Notes: a model not told the origin generated them from the sequence alone. Positions 19,909 through 28,863 are shown, numbered from the stretch's first letter. The stretch: 64,000 nt of DNA from Streptomyces griseoincarnatus (GCA_014649575.1 BMTH01000002.1:62001-126000), one strand, 5' to 3'. Program-made: numbers and translations.

Positions 19909-21015
19909 ATGACCACCGACACCATCACCAAGGACAGCGCCGCGGGCCCGCCCGCCCCCGGCTCCGTCGTCCTCGACGCGCGCGGCGTCACCATGCGGTT
20001 CGGCGGCCTCACCGCCGTCAAGGACGTCGACCTCACCGTGCGCAGCGGCGAGATCGTCGGTCTGATCGGCCCCAACGGCGCCGGCAAGACCACGTTCTTC
20101 AACTGCCTGACCGGGCTGTACATCCCGACCGAGGGCGAGGTCCGCTACAAGGACAAGGTGCTGCCGCCCAAGTCCTTCAAGGTGACCGCCGCCGGCATCG
20201 CCCGCACGTTCCAGAACATCCGTCTGTTCGCCAACATGACGGTCCTGGAGAACGTGCTCGTCGGCCGCCACACCCGCACCAAGGAGGGCTTCTGGTCGGC
20301 CGTCCTGCGCGGGCCCGGCTTCCACAAGGCCGAGGCCGCCTCCCGCGCCCGCGCCCTGGAACTGCTGGAGTTCGTAGGCCTCGCCGAGAAGGCCGACCAG
20401 CTCGCGCGCAACCTCCCCTACGGCGAGCAGCGCAAGCTGGAGATCGCCCGCGCGCTCGCCAGCGAGCCGGGGCTGCTGCTCCTCGACGAGCCCACCGCGG
20501 GCATGAACCCCCAGGAGACCCGGGCGGCCGAGGAACTCATCTTCGCCATCCGCGACCAGGGCACCGCGGTCCTCGTCATCGAGCACGACATGCGGTTCAT
20601 CTTCAACCTCTGCGACCGGGTCGCCGTGCTCGTGCAGGGCCAGAAGCTGATCGAGGGCGACCCGGCCACCGTCCAGGGCGACGAGCGGGTCATCGCCGCG
20701 TACATCGGCGAGCCGCTGGCGGACGACCCCGGCGCCGCCGAGGTCGCCGAGGTCGAGGCCGCGGAAGCGGCGGCCGAGGCGGCGGGCCGGCCCCAGTCGC
20801 CCGCCAAGACGGCCGGCGCCCCGGCGCCCGCGGGCGAGGCAACCGGGGAGACGGCCGAGGCGGACCCGCGGCCGGAGGCGGCCGCCGAGGCCGGCCACTC
20901 CGCCGACGCCGAAGCCACGGACGCCGAGACGACGGACGCCGAGACAGAAGCACAGGCGGAGGCGGAGGCCGAGGCCACCACGGACGCCGCGCCCGGCAAG
21001 GAGAACGACCGATGA
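19909..21015 (+). CDS. livG: branched-chain amino acid ABC ATPase LivG with acidic tail
   Basis: A 368-residue ABC ATPase. Walker A is GPNGAGKTTF, the signature is LPYGEQRKLEIARAL, and Walker B is LLLLDEPTAGMNP; the EHDMRFIF switch follows. The core ends near residue 265 with GEPL. The remaining 100 residues are a low-complexity Ala/Glu/Thr tail with repeated EAEA-like runs, absent from ordinary LivG proteins. It powers import through LivH/LivM. The gene starts 5 nt after livM and overlaps livF by 4 nt. Confidence 0.94.
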   Translation: MTTDTITKDSAAGPPAPGSVVLDARGVTMRFGGLTAVKDVDLTVRSGEIVGLIGPNGAGKTTFFNCLTGLYIPTEGEVRYKDKVLPPKSFKVTAAGIARTFQNIRLFANMTVLENVLVGRHTRTKEGFWSAVLRGPGFHKAEAASRARALELLEFVGLAEKADQLARNLPYGEQRKLEIARALASEPGLLLLDEPTAGMNPQETRAAEELIFAIRDQGTAVLVIEHDMRFIFNLCDRVAVLVQGQKLIEGDPATVQGDERVIAAYIGEPLADDPGAAEVAEVEAAEAAAEAAGRPQSPAKTAGAPAPAGEATGETAEADPRPEAAAEAGHSADAEATDAETTDAETEAQAEAEAEATTDAAPGKENDR

Positions 21016-21728
21016 CCGCACTGCTCGAGGTCGAGGACCTGAAAGTCGCCTACGGCAAGATCCAGGCCGTCAAGGGCATCTCGTTCAGCGTCGAGGCCGG
21101 CGAAGTGGTCACCCTGATCGGCACCAACGGCGCCGGCAAGACCACCACGCTGCGCACGCTGTCCGGGCTGCTGAAGCCGGTCGGCGGCCAGATCAAGTTC
21201 AACGGCAGGTCGCTGAAGAGGGTCCCCGCCCACAAGATCGTCTCGCTGGGTCTTGCCCACTCCCCCGAGGGGCGGCACATCTTCCCGCGCATGACGATCG
21301 AGGACAACCTGCGCCTCGGCGCCTTCCTGCGCAGCGACAAGCAGGGCATCGAGCAGGACATCCGGCGCGCCTACGACCTCTTCCCCATCCTCGGGGAACG
21401 CCGCAAGCAGGCCGCCGGCACCCTGTCCGGCGGTGAGCAGCAGATGCTCGCCATGGGCAGGGCCCTGATGTCCCGTCCGCAGCTGCTCATGCTCGACGAG
21501 CCCTCCATGGGTCTGTCGCCGATCATGATGCAGAAGATCATGGCGACCATCGCCGAGCTGAAGTCGCAGGGCACCACCATCCTGCTCGTCGAGCAGAACG
21601 CCCAGGCGGCCCTGTCGCTGGCCGACCACGGCCATGTGATGGAGGTCGGCAACATCGTCCTCTCCGGCACCGGCCGCGACCTGCTCCACGACGAGTCGGT
21701 CCGCAAGGCCTACCTCGGCGAGGACTGA
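21012..21728 (+). CDS. livF: branched-chain amino acid ABC ATPase LivF
   Basis: A 238-residue ABC ATPase of normal LivF length. Walker A is GTNGAGKTTT, the signature is LSGGEQQMLAMGRAL, and Walker B LMLDEPSMGLSP. It forms the second nucleotide-binding subunit beside LivG. The ATG overlaps the livG stop (ATGA), so translation is coupled. It is the last gene of the operon, closed by a strong hairpin. Confidence 0.95.
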   Translation: MTALLEVEDLKVAYGKIQAVKGISFSVEAGEVVTLIGTNGAGKTTTLRTLSGLLKPVGGQIKFNGRSLKRVPAHKIVSLGLAHSPEGRHIFPRMTIEDNLRLGAFLRSDKQGIEQDIRRAYDLFPILGERRKQAAGTLSGGEQQMLAMGRALMSRPQLLMLDEPSMGLSPIMMQKIMATIAELKSQGTTILLVEQNAQAALSLADHGHVMEVGNIVLSGTGRDLLHDESVRKAYLGED

Positions 21729-21739
21729 CCCGGCAGGCG

Positions 21740-21774
21740 GAAGGCCCGCGCCCCTTCACGGGGTGCGGGCCTTC
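21740..21774. terminator. bidirectional terminator livF / ANTAR regulator
   Basis: A 15-bp stem (GAAGGCCCGCGCCCC at 21740-21754 with its partner at 21760-21774, one G-U pair, 5-nt loop) between the convergent livF and ANTAR genes. It can serve both directions. Confidence 0.88.
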
Positions 21775-21794
21775 GGCGGCCGTGTGACGGCAGG

Positions 21795-22454
21795 TCAGCC
21801 GCCCTTCGCGGCCTTCTTCTCCTCGGCGTCGTCGATGACCGCCTGCGCGACCTGCTGCATCGACATGCGCCGGTCCATGGAGGTCTTCTGGATCCAGCGG
21901 AACGCGGCCGGCTCGCTCAGGCCGTACTGCGTCTGGAGCACCGACTTGGCGCGGTCCACCAGCTTGCGCGTCTCCAGGCGCTGGCTGAGGTCGGCGACCT
22001 CGCGCTCCAGCTCCTTCAGTTCGGTGAACCGGGAGACCGCCATCTCGATCGCGGGCACCACGTCGCTCTTGCTGAACGGCTTGACCAGATACGCCATCGC
22101 GCCCGCGTCCCGCGCCCGCTCGACCAGGTCGCGCTGCGAGAAGGCGGTCAGCATCAGTACGGGGGCGATGGACTCCTCGGCGATCTTCTCGGCCGCGGAG
22201 ATGCCGTCCAGCTTGGGCATCTTCACGTCGAGGATCACCAGGTCGGGGCGGTGCTCGCGCGCCAGCTCGACGGCCTGCTCACCGTCGCCGGCCTCGCCGA
22301 CGACCGTGTACCCCTCCTCCTCGAGCATCTCTTTGAGATCGAGCCGGATCAATGCCTCGTCCTCGGCGATGACCACGCGGGTCGTCATCGGCGGCACGTG
22401 CGACTTGTCGTCGTCGGGCACGTCTGCGGGCTGGGGCGACTCGGGGGCGCTCAA
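21795..22454 (-). CDS. pdtaR: ANTAR-domain response regulator, PdtaR-like
   Basis: A 219-residue protein: receiver domain at about 25-145 and ANTAR RNA-binding domain at about 150-205. Receiver residues are intact: EDE at 31-33, phospho-acceptor D76 in LVILDVKMP, Thr in LMLTAF and Lys in YLVKPFS. The ANTAR part has ETRKLVDRAKSVLQTQYGLSEPAAFRWIQKTS. ANTAR proteins bind hexaloop RNA hairpins to prevent termination; the mycobacterial counterpart PdtaR is controlled by the kinase PdtaS. No kinase is adjacent. The start could also be the internal ATG at residue 23 (MTTRVVIAEDE), which lies nearer the receiver. Located between the liv operon and the tRNA. Confidence 0.93.
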   Translation of the reverse strand: MSAPESPQPADVPDDDKSHVPPMTTRVVIAEDEALIRLDLKEMLEEEGYTVVGEAGDGEQAVELAREHRPDLVILDVKMPKLDGISAAEKIAEESIAPVLMLTAFSQRDLVERARDAGAMAYLVKPFSKSDVVPAIEMAVSRFTELKELEREVADLSQRLETRKLVDRAKSVLQTQYGLSEPAAFRWIQKTSMDRRMSMQQVAQAVIDDAEEKKAAKGG

Positions 22455-22488
22455 CGTGGGCTCCTTGGTGCGAGGCAGGCCGGTACTG

Positions 22489-22519
22489 CTGACAAGAGCG
22501 TACCGAGCTGCGGTAAGGT
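22489..22519 (+). promoter_or_regulatory. candidate promoter of the tRNA gene
   Basis: CTGACA at 22489-22494 (five of six matches to TTGACA) and TAAGGT at 22514-22519, separated by 19 nt, lie about 42 nt upstream of the tRNA. The spacing is one or two longer than ideal. It also overlaps the region upstream of the divergent ANTAR gene. Confidence 0.45.
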
Positions 22520-22560
22520 GGGGGCACGGCGGGTGACCGTCGACCTTCGTTTTGCAGGGC

Positions 22561-22633
22561 GCCCCGGTAGCCCAGCGGTAGAGGCAATGGTCTCAAACAC
22601 CATTCAGCGTCGGTTCGAATCCGACCCGGGGTA
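22561..22633 (+). tRNA. tRNA with anticodon CAA (Leu, UUG codon), short variable arm
   Basis: A 73-nt cloverleaf. The acceptor arms are 22561-22567 and 22626-22632 (six Watson-Crick pairs plus a terminal G-U) and the discriminator is A22633. The D-stem has 3 bp. The anticodon stem 22587-22591/22599-22603 is perfect, the loop is CTCAAAC with CAA at 22594-22596, and the T-arm 22609-22625 has TTCGAAT. CCA is not encoded. CAA reads leucine UUG, yet the variable arm is only TCAGC (5 nt) whereas bacterial tRNA-Leu is class II with a long arm. A true tRNA by structure; its charging identity is uncertain. Confidence 0.85.
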
Positions 22634-22665
22634 CTTTTCCTTAGAATCCAAGGTCACCATTTGCC

Positions 22666-22698
22666 AGCGGATGTCCGCCTTTTCGGTGAACATCCGCT
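22666..22698. terminator. hairpin between tRNA and pyruvate kinase
   Basis: A 9-bp stem (AGCGGATGT at 22666-22674 with ACATCCGCT at 22690-22698) lies between the convergent tRNA and pyk. It is followed by CTTC runs on the plus strand. Probably terminates one or both transcripts. Confidence 0.6.
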
Positions 22699-22725
22699 TC
22701 TTCGCGTATCGTCCGTCCGGCCGCG

Positions 22726-24162
22726 CTACCGAGGGCTGTCGTCCTCGCCGACGTGGTGGACGCGGACCATGTTGGTGGAGCCGGAGACCCCGGGCGGGGA
22801 GCCGGCGGTGATCACGACCGCGTCGCCCTTCGCGCAGCGCGCGTACCGCAGCAGCAGCTCGTCGACCTGGTCGACCATCGCGTCCGTGGACTCGACGTGC
22901 GGGCCCAGGAAGGTCTCCACGCCCCAGGACAGGCTGAGCTGGGAGCGGGTGGCCGGGTCCGGGGTGAAGGCGAGCAGCGGGATCGGCGAGCGGTAGCGGG
23001 ACAGGCGGCGGGCGGTGTCGCCCGACTGCGTGAAGGCGACCAGGAACCGGGCGCCGAGGAAGTCGCCCATCTCCGCGGCCGCGCGGGCCACGGCGCCGCC
23101 CTGTGTGCGGGGCTTGTTGTGCTCGCTCAGCGGCGGCAGGCCGCGGGCGAGGATGTCCTCCTCGGCGGCCTCGACGATGCGGGCCATGGTGCGCACGGTC
23201 TCCACGGCGTGCTTGCCGACGCTGGTCTCGCCGGAGAGCATCACCGCGTCGGTGCCGTCGATGACGGCGTTGGCGACGTCGGACGCCTCGGCGCGGGTGG
23301 GCCGGGCGTTGTCGATCATCGAGTCGAGCATCTGGGTGGCGACGATGACCGGCTTGGCGTTGCGCCGGGCCAGCTTCACGGCGCGCTTCTGGACGATGGG
23401 CACCTGCTCCAGCGGCATCTCGACGCCCAGGTCCCCGCGGGCCACCATGACCCCGTCGAAGGCGGCGACGATCTCGTCGAGCGCCTCGACGGCCTGCGGC
23501 TTCTCGATCTTGGCGATGACGGGGAGCCTGCGGCCCTCCTCGTCCATGATCCGGTGGACGTCCTTGATGTCGCGTGCGCTGCGGACGAAGGAGAGGGCGA
23601 CGACGTCGAAGCCGGTGCGCAGCGCCCAGCGCAGGTCGTCCTCGTCCTTCTTGGAGAGGGCGGGCACGGAGACGGCGACACCCGGGAGGTTGAGGCCCTT
23701 GTGGTCGGAGACCACCCCGCCCTCGGCGACAGTGGTGTGCACACGGGGGCCGTCGACGGCGGTGACCTCGAGGGTGACCCGGCCGTCGTCCACGAGGACG
23801 CGCTCCCCCGGGGTGACGTCCTCGGCGAGGCCGGCGTGGGTGGTGCCGCACAGGTGGCGGTCGCCCTCGACGCCGTCCTCGACGCTGATGGTGAAGGAGT
23901 CCCCGCGTTCGAGGAGTACGGGCCCCTCGGCGAAGCGGCCCAGGCGGATCTTCGGGCCCTGAAGGTCGGCGAGGAGTCCCACGCTGCGGCCGGTCTCGTC
24001 GGCGGCCTTGCGCACCCTTCGGTACCGCTCCTCGTGCTCGGCGTGCTCACCGTGGCTGAGGTTGAAGCGGGCCACGTCCATTCCGGCGTCGACCAGGGCC
24101 TTGATCTGGTCGTACGAGTCCGTCGCGGGACCCAGGGTGCAGACGATTTTCGCTCGGCGCAT
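22726..24162 (-). CDS. pyk: pyruvate kinase
   Basis: A 478-residue enzyme converting phosphoenolpyruvate and ADP to pyruvate and ATP, the last step of glycolysis. Family signatures: MRRAKIVCTLGPATDS start, RFNLSHGEHAEH, the active-site block VIAKIEKPQAVEALDEI, MVARGDLGVEMPLEQVP, VIVATQMLDSMI, and AVMLSGETSVGKHAVETV. The start ATG has no visible Shine-Dalgarno sequence; instead TAGGGT (24169-24174 on this strand) ends six nt before it, which would fit a leaderless mRNA. Convergent with the tRNA, divergent from the nucleotidase. Confidence 0.97.
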   Translation of the reverse strand: MRRAKIVCTLGPATDSYDQIKALVDAGMDVARFNLSHGEHAEHEERYRRVRKAADETGRSVGLLADLQGPKIRLGRFAEGPVLLERGDSFTISVEDGVEGDRHLCGTTHAGLAEDVTPGERVLVDDGRVTLEVTAVDGPRVHTTVAEGGVVSDHKGLNLPGVAVSVPALSKKDEDDLRWALRTGFDVVALSFVRSARDIKDVHRIMDEEGRRLPVIAKIEKPQAVEALDEIVAAFDGVMVARGDLGVEMPLEQVPIVQKRAVKLARRNAKPVIVATQMLDSMIDNARPTRAEASDVANAVIDGTDAVMLSGETSVGKHAVETVRTMARIVEAAEEDILARGLPPLSEHNKPRTQGGAVARAAAEMGDFLGARFLVAFTQSGDTARRLSRYRSPIPLLAFTPDPATRSQLSLSWGVETFLGPHVESTDAMVDQVDELLLRYARCAKGDAVVITAGSPPGVSGSTNMVRVHHVGEDDSPR

Positions 24163-24402
24163 GGTTCGACCCTAGGGCTTACCGGCGGGTAGCGATCTGG
24201 CGGCGCGTGACGACTCAACGGCGCGTGGGTGAAGGGGTATTGACAAGCGTTGAAATGTGCACCGGACCGCTCGGACGAGCGCGCCGGGGGCGGTCACCGG
24301 ATCGAAACCTGCCGGGGGTGTTCCTGGTCGACGTGTTCAGGTCAGAATCGTCGGGCGAATCTACGCGCGTTGTGCGCCGCCGTCGTACAAGGAGAGCCTG
24401 AT

Positions 24403-26211
24403 ATGCCGTTCGACCGCCGGAAGTTCCTGAAGAAGTCCGCCGTCACGGGGGCGGGGGTGGCGCTGGCGGGTACGGTGGCCACCCCGGCGGCCGAGGCCGC
24501 TCCGCAGGCGGGACGGGGGAAGAAGCCGGTGAAGCGGTACGCACTGACCGTGATGGGCACCACGGACCTGCACGGTCACGTCTTCAACTGGGACTACTAC
24601 AAGGACGCCGAGTACCAGGACCCGGCCGGCAACGCGCAGGGGCTGGCCCGCGTGTCCACGCTGGTGAACCGGATCCGCGAGGAGCGCGGCCGGGAGAACA
24701 CCCTGCTGCTGGACGCGGGCGACACCATCCAGGGCACCCCGCTGACGTACTACGACGCCAAGGTGGACCCGATCACCGCGAAGGGCGGTCCGGTGCACCC
24801 GATGGCGCAGGCGATGAACGCCATCGGGTACGACGCGGTGGCGCTCGGCAACCACGAGTTCAACTACGGCATCGAGACGCTGCGGAAGTTCGAGGAGCAG
24901 TGCGACTTCCCGCTGCTGGGCGCGAACGCGCTCGACGCGAAGACCCTCAGGCCCGCCTTCCCGCCGTACTTCGTCAAGACGTTCCACGTGAAGGGCGCGC
25001 CGCCGGTGAAGGTGGCGGTGCTGGGTCTGACCAACCCGGGCATCGCGATCTGGGACAAGGCCTACGTGCAGGGCAAGCTGACCTTCCCCGGCCTGGAGGA
25101 GCAGGCGGCGAAGTGGGTGCCGAAACTGCGCTCCATGGGCGCGGACGTGGTCGTCGTGTCGGCGCACTCGGGCACGTCGGGCACCTCCTCGTACGGTGAC
25201 CAGCTGCCGCATGTGGAGAACGCGGCGGCGCACGTGGCGCGGCAGGTGCCGGGCATCGACGCCATCCTGGTCGGCCACGCGCACGCGGAGATCGCCGAGC
25301 TGCGGGTGACCAACGAGAGGACCGGCAGGGAGGTCGTGCTGTCGGAGCCGCTGTGCTACGCCGAGCGGCTGACCCTCTTCGACGTCGAGCTCACCTTCGA
25401 GCGGGGCCGCTGGCGGGTGGAGTCCGTGAAGGCGTCGCTGCGGGACGCGGCGACGGTGGAGGACGACCCGCGGATCACCCGTTTGCTGGGCGACGAGCAC
25501 GCGCAGGTCGTGGCGTACGTCAACCAGGTGGTGGGGACGGCGACCGAGACCCTGACGACGGTGGAGGCGCGCTACAAGGACGCGCCGATCATCGACCTGA
25601 TCAGCAAGGTGCAGGAGGACGTGGTCCGGGAGGCGCTGGCGGGCACGGAGTACGCCTCGCTGCCGGTGCTGTCGCAGGCCTCGCCGTTCTCCCGGACCAG
25701 CGAGATCCCGGCGGGCGACGTGACCATCCGGGATCTCTCGAGCCTCTACGTGTACGACAACACTCTGGTGGCGAAGCTGCTGACGGGCGCTCAGGTGCGC
25801 GCGTACCTGGAGTACTCGGCGGAGTACTTCACGCAGACCGCTGCCGGCGCACCGGTGGACGTCGACAAGCTGACGAACGCGGGCGGGCGCCCGGACTACA
25901 ACTACGACTACGTGTCGGGCGTGACGTACGACATCGACATCGCCCAGCCGGCCGGGTCGCGCGTCAGGAACCTGACGTTCGACGGCGTCCCGGTGGACGA
26001 CGGGCAGCAGTTCGTGTTCGCGGTGAACAACTACCGTGCGAACGGCGGCGGGGCGTTCCCGCACGTGGCGTCGGCGCCGGAGCTGTGGGCGGAGTCGACC
26101 GAGATCCGCACCCGGATCGCCGAGTGGGCGACGGCCAAGGGTGTGCTCGACCCGAAGGACTTCGCGTCGGAGGACTGGCGCCTCACCCGGGACGGCACGC
26201 CGGTGTTCTGA
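24403..26211 (+). CDS. Tat-secreted bifunctional metallophosphatase/5'-nucleotidase
   Basis: A 602-residue exported enzyme. The N-terminus has a twin-arginine signal, DRRKFLKKS, then a weakly hydrophobic Ala/Gly stretch to about residue 34. The metallophosphatase domain carries the di-metal motifs TTDLHGHVF, LLDAGDTIQG, ALGNHEFNYG, VVSAHSG and VGHAHAE. The C-terminal 5'-nucleotidase domain (about 370-560) shows SQASPFSRTSEIPAG and the substrate-stacking NYRANGGGAFP loop. It releases nucleosides and phosphate outside the cell. ATG at 24403 follows AAGGAG. A strong bidirectional hairpin follows. Confidence 0.93.
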   Translation: MPFDRRKFLKKSAVTGAGVALAGTVATPAAEAAPQAGRGKKPVKRYALTVMGTTDLHGHVFNWDYYKDAEYQDPAGNAQGLARVSTLVNRIREERGRENTLLLDAGDTIQGTPLTYYDAKVDPITAKGGPVHPMAQAMNAIGYDAVALGNHEFNYGIETLRKFEEQCDFPLLGANALDAKTLRPAFPPYFVKTFHVKGAPPVKVAVLGLTNPGIAIWDKAYVQGKLTFPGLEEQAAKWVPKLRSMGADVVVVSAHSGTSGTSSYGDQLPHVENAAAHVARQVPGIDAILVGHAHAEIAELRVTNERTGREVVLSEPLCYAERLTLFDVELTFERGRWRVESVKASLRDAATVEDDPRITRLLGDEHAQVVAYVNQVVGTATETLTTVEARYKDAPIIDLISKVQEDVVREALAGTEYASLPVLSQASPFSRTSEIPAGDVTIRDLSSLYVYDNTLVAKLLTGAQVRAYLEYSAEYFTQTAAGAPVDVDKLTNAGGRPDYNYDYVSGVTYDIDIAQPAGSRVRNLTFDGVPVDDGQQFVFAVNNYRANGGGAFPHVASAPELWAESTEIRTRIAEWATAKGVLDPKDFASEDWRLTRDGTPVF

Positions 26212-26232
26212 CCGCCCCTCACACGGGTGCGC

Positions 26233-26269
26233 GCCGGGGCGCCGCCGGTTCGTCCGGCGGCGCCCCGGC
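26233..26269. terminator. bidirectional terminator nucleotidase / pepN
   Basis: A perfect 16-bp stem, GCCGGGGCGCCGCCGG at 26233-26248 with CCGGCGGCGCCCCGGC at 26254-26269, and a 5-nt loop, between convergent genes. Confidence 0.92.
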
Positions 26270-26286
26270 GGTGTCCCCTCCCGGTC

Positions 26287-28806
26287 TCAGGCCTCCTGGA
26301 CGCGCAGGGCGCGGGCCAGGTCGTCGAGCCGGTCGGTGAACTGGCGGCGCAGCGCGGGCACGGGGTCGGCCTTGCGCAGCGTCTTCTCGCCGAGCTTCAG
26401 GGTCTCGGCCTCCACCGCGTGGGCGGGGAACGCCCACCGTCCTGCGGCCGTGGCGATGGCGGGGCCGCGGCGCGCGGCGACGGCCACGGCGTCCTTGAAG
26501 TAGCGCGCCACGTACGGGCGGACCAGCTCGGCCTGCTCGGGCTGCCAGAAGCCCTGCGCGGTGGCGGTGAACAGGTAGTTGGACAGGTCGTCGGAGCCGA
26601 ACATGGCGTCCCAGGCGCGGGCCTTGGCATCCGGGTCGGGCAGGGCGGCCCGGCAGCGGGCGGCGCCCTCGCGCCCGGTGGCGCTGGGGTCCCGGCGCAG
26701 CTCCTCGGCGACGGCGCTCTCGTCCACCGCGCCCAGCACGGCGAGCCGGGCGAGGATCCGCCAGCGCAGCTCCGGGTCCAGCTCGGGCCCGCCGGGGACG
26801 GTTCCCTCGGCCAGCCAGGCGGCGATGGTCTCGGGGCGGGCGGCGGCGTCGATGCAGTGGCGCACCGCGACCAGGCGCAGGCCCGGGTGGTCGCCGTCCT
26901 CGGTGCGGCGGATGAGGTCGCGGCACAGGTCGGTGAGGGTGGCGAGCGCGGCGGGCCGCCGGTCCGGGGCGAGGCAGTGGTCGGCGACCTCCCCGGAGGC
27001 GAAGGCGAGGACGCCCTGGACGAGGGCGACGTCGGTCTCCTCGGGCAGGTGGGCGGCGGCGGTGGCCAGGTAGGCGGAGGGGGCCAGGTCGCCGTCGCGG
27101 ACCATGTCGCGCAGGCTGTTCCAGACGACGGCCCGGGTGAGCGCGTCGGGGATGCCCGACAGCCCGCGCAGGACGGTCTCCAGGGAGGTCTCGTCGAGGC
27201 GGATCTTCGCGTAGGTCAGGTCCAGGTCGTTGGGGACGACCAGGGCGGGGCGGGTGCCGGGGCGGGGCTCCGGGGCGGCGGCCTGGGGCACGTCGGCCTC
27301 GTAGCGTTCGCGCAGGGTGAGGGTGCGTCCGTCGCTGAGGTCGCGGTCGTAGACCCCGACGGTGACCCGGTGCGGGCGGCTGCCCTCGTGGTCCAGGGTG
27401 AGGGTCCACCGGCCGGGCACCGCGTCGACGGAGGCGGTGAGCGTGTCGACGCCGCTGGTGCGCAGCCAGGCGTCGGCCCAGGCGTGCACGTCCCGCTCGG
27501 TGGCGGAGGCGAGGGAGTCGATGAACTCGGCGAGGCCGGCGTTGCCGAAGCGGTACCGCTCGAAGTGGGTGTTGATGCCGGCCAGGAAGTCCTTCTCGCC
27601 GAGCCAGGCGACGAGCTGGCGGAGGGCGGAGGCGCCCTTGGCGTAGGAGATGCCGTCGAAGTTCAGCAGCGCGGAGGCGGTGTCCTCGACGTGCTCCGGG
27701 GCGACCGGGTGGGTGGAGGGCCGCTGGTCGGCGTCGTAGCCCCAGGTCTTGCGGGAGACGCCGAAGTCGGTCCAGGTGCCCTCGCCGCGCCAGCGGGGCG
27801 GCTGCCCGCCGGGGCTCGCGGGGGTGACCTCGTTGAGGGTCTGGTAGCCCATGTACTCGGCGAAGGACTCGTTCAGCCAGATGTCGTCCCACCAGCGCAG
27901 CGTGACGAGGTCGCCGAACCACATGTGGGCCATCTCGTGGGCGACGACCATGGCGCGCCGCTGCCGCTCGGTGTCGGTGACGGCGGAGCGGTAGACGAAC
28001 TCGTCGCGGAAGGTGACAAGGCCGGGGTTCTCCATGGCGCCCGCGTTGAACTCGGGCACGAAGGCCTGGTCGTAGGAGTCGAAGGGGTACGGCTCCTCGA
28101 ACTTCTCGTGGTAGCGGTCGAAGCAGGCGCGGGTGATCTCGAGCAGCTCCTCGGCGTCCGCCTCCAGGTGGGGGGCGAGGGAGCGGCGGCAGTGCAGGCC
28201 GAACGGCAGGCCGCGGTGCTCGGTGCGCACGGAGTGCCAGGGTCCGGCGGCGACGGCGACCAGGTAGGTGGAGACGGGCGGGGTGGGCGCGGCCTTCCAC
28301 ACCCCGCCGCCGGTGTGCTCGGTGACGCCGTTGGCGAGGACCGTCCAGTGCTCGGGCGCGGTGACGGTGAGCTCGAAGACGGCCTTGAGGTCGGGCTGGT
28401 CGAAGGCGGCGAACACCCGCCGCACGTCGTCCAGGAAGAGCTGGGTGTAGACGTAGGTCTCGCCGTCGCTGGGGTCGGTGAAGCGGTGCATGCCCTCGCC
28501 GGTGCGGGAGTAGCGCATGCGCGCGTCGACCAGCAGCTCGTGCTCGCCGGCGGTGAGGTCCTTGAGCGGGAACCGGCCGTCGTCGAGGAGGGCGGGGTCC
28601 AGGGACCGGCCGTCGAGCGTGACGGAACGCAGCTCGGCGGGGTCGATCTCGACGAAGGTGTCCGCGTCCGCGCGGGCGCCGAACCTGATGAGGGTGCGGG
28701 AGTCGAACGTCTCGTCCCCGGCGGTCAGATCGAGGGCGATCGTGCAGCGGTGGACGTCGATGAGCTGTGCTCGGTTCTGCGCTTCGTCGCGCGTCAGTAC
28801 GGACAT
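26287..28806 (-). CDS. pepN: aminopeptidase N (M1 family)
   Basis: An 839-residue cytosolic zinc aminopeptidase from the preferred start at 28806 (MSVLTRDEAQNRAQ); an ATG at 28815 would add three residues. The exopeptidase motif GAMEN is at 256-260 and the zinc site is H290 E M A H294 with the third ligand E313 in WLNESFAEY. The long C-terminal helical ERAP1-like domain ends in ARALRVQEA. It removes N-terminal residues from peptides during protein turnover. The receiver-protein gene lies just upstream on the same strand, 57 nt away. Confidence 0.96.
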   Translation of the reverse strand: MSVLTRDEAQNRAQLIDVHRCTIALDLTAGDETFDSRTLIRFGARADADTFVEIDPAELRSVTLDGRSLDPALLDDGRFPLKDLTAGEHELLVDARMRYSRTGEGMHRFTDPSDGETYVYTQLFLDDVRRVFAAFDQPDLKAVFELTVTAPEHWTVLANGVTEHTGGGVWKAAPTPPVSTYLVAVAAGPWHSVRTEHRGLPFGLHCRRSLAPHLEADAEELLEITRACFDRYHEKFEEPYPFDSYDQAFVPEFNAGAMENPGLVTFRDEFVYRSAVTDTERQRRAMVVAHEMAHMWFGDLVTLRWWDDIWLNESFAEYMGYQTLNEVTPASPGGQPPRWRGEGTWTDFGVSRKTWGYDADQRPSTHPVAPEHVEDTASALLNFDGISYAKGASALRQLVAWLGEKDFLAGINTHFERYRFGNAGLAEFIDSLASATERDVHAWADAWLRTSGVDTLTASVDAVPGRWTLTLDHEGSRPHRVTVGVYDRDLSDGRTLTLRERYEADVPQAAAPEPRPGTRPALVVPNDLDLTYAKIRLDETSLETVLRGLSGIPDALTRAVVWNSLRDMVRDGDLAPSAYLATAAAHLPEETDVALVQGVLAFASGEVADHCLAPDRRPAALATLTDLCRDLIRRTEDGDHPGLRLVAVRHCIDAAARPETIAAWLAEGTVPGGPELDPELRWRILARLAVLGAVDESAVAEELRRDPSATGREGAARCRAALPDPDAKARAWDAMFGSDDLSNYLFTATAQGFWQPEQAELVRPYVARYFKDAVAVAARRGPAIATAAGRWAFPAHAVEAETLKLGEKTLRKADPVPALRRQFTDRLDDLARALRVQEA

Positions 28807-28863
28807 GCACGCCATGCTGCCTGATGGCGTCGGCCCGGCACAGAGGTGGATGGGGTACGCGAC

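Noticed and set aside
22561..22633. Integration site of a mobile element at the tRNA
   Set aside because: No integrase, no duplicated tRNA 3' end and no change in gene content nearby.
24240..24268. Promoter with a perfect TTGACA before the nucleotidase
   Set aside because: The -35-like TTGACA at 24240-24245 has no acceptable -10 sequence at 16-19 nt.
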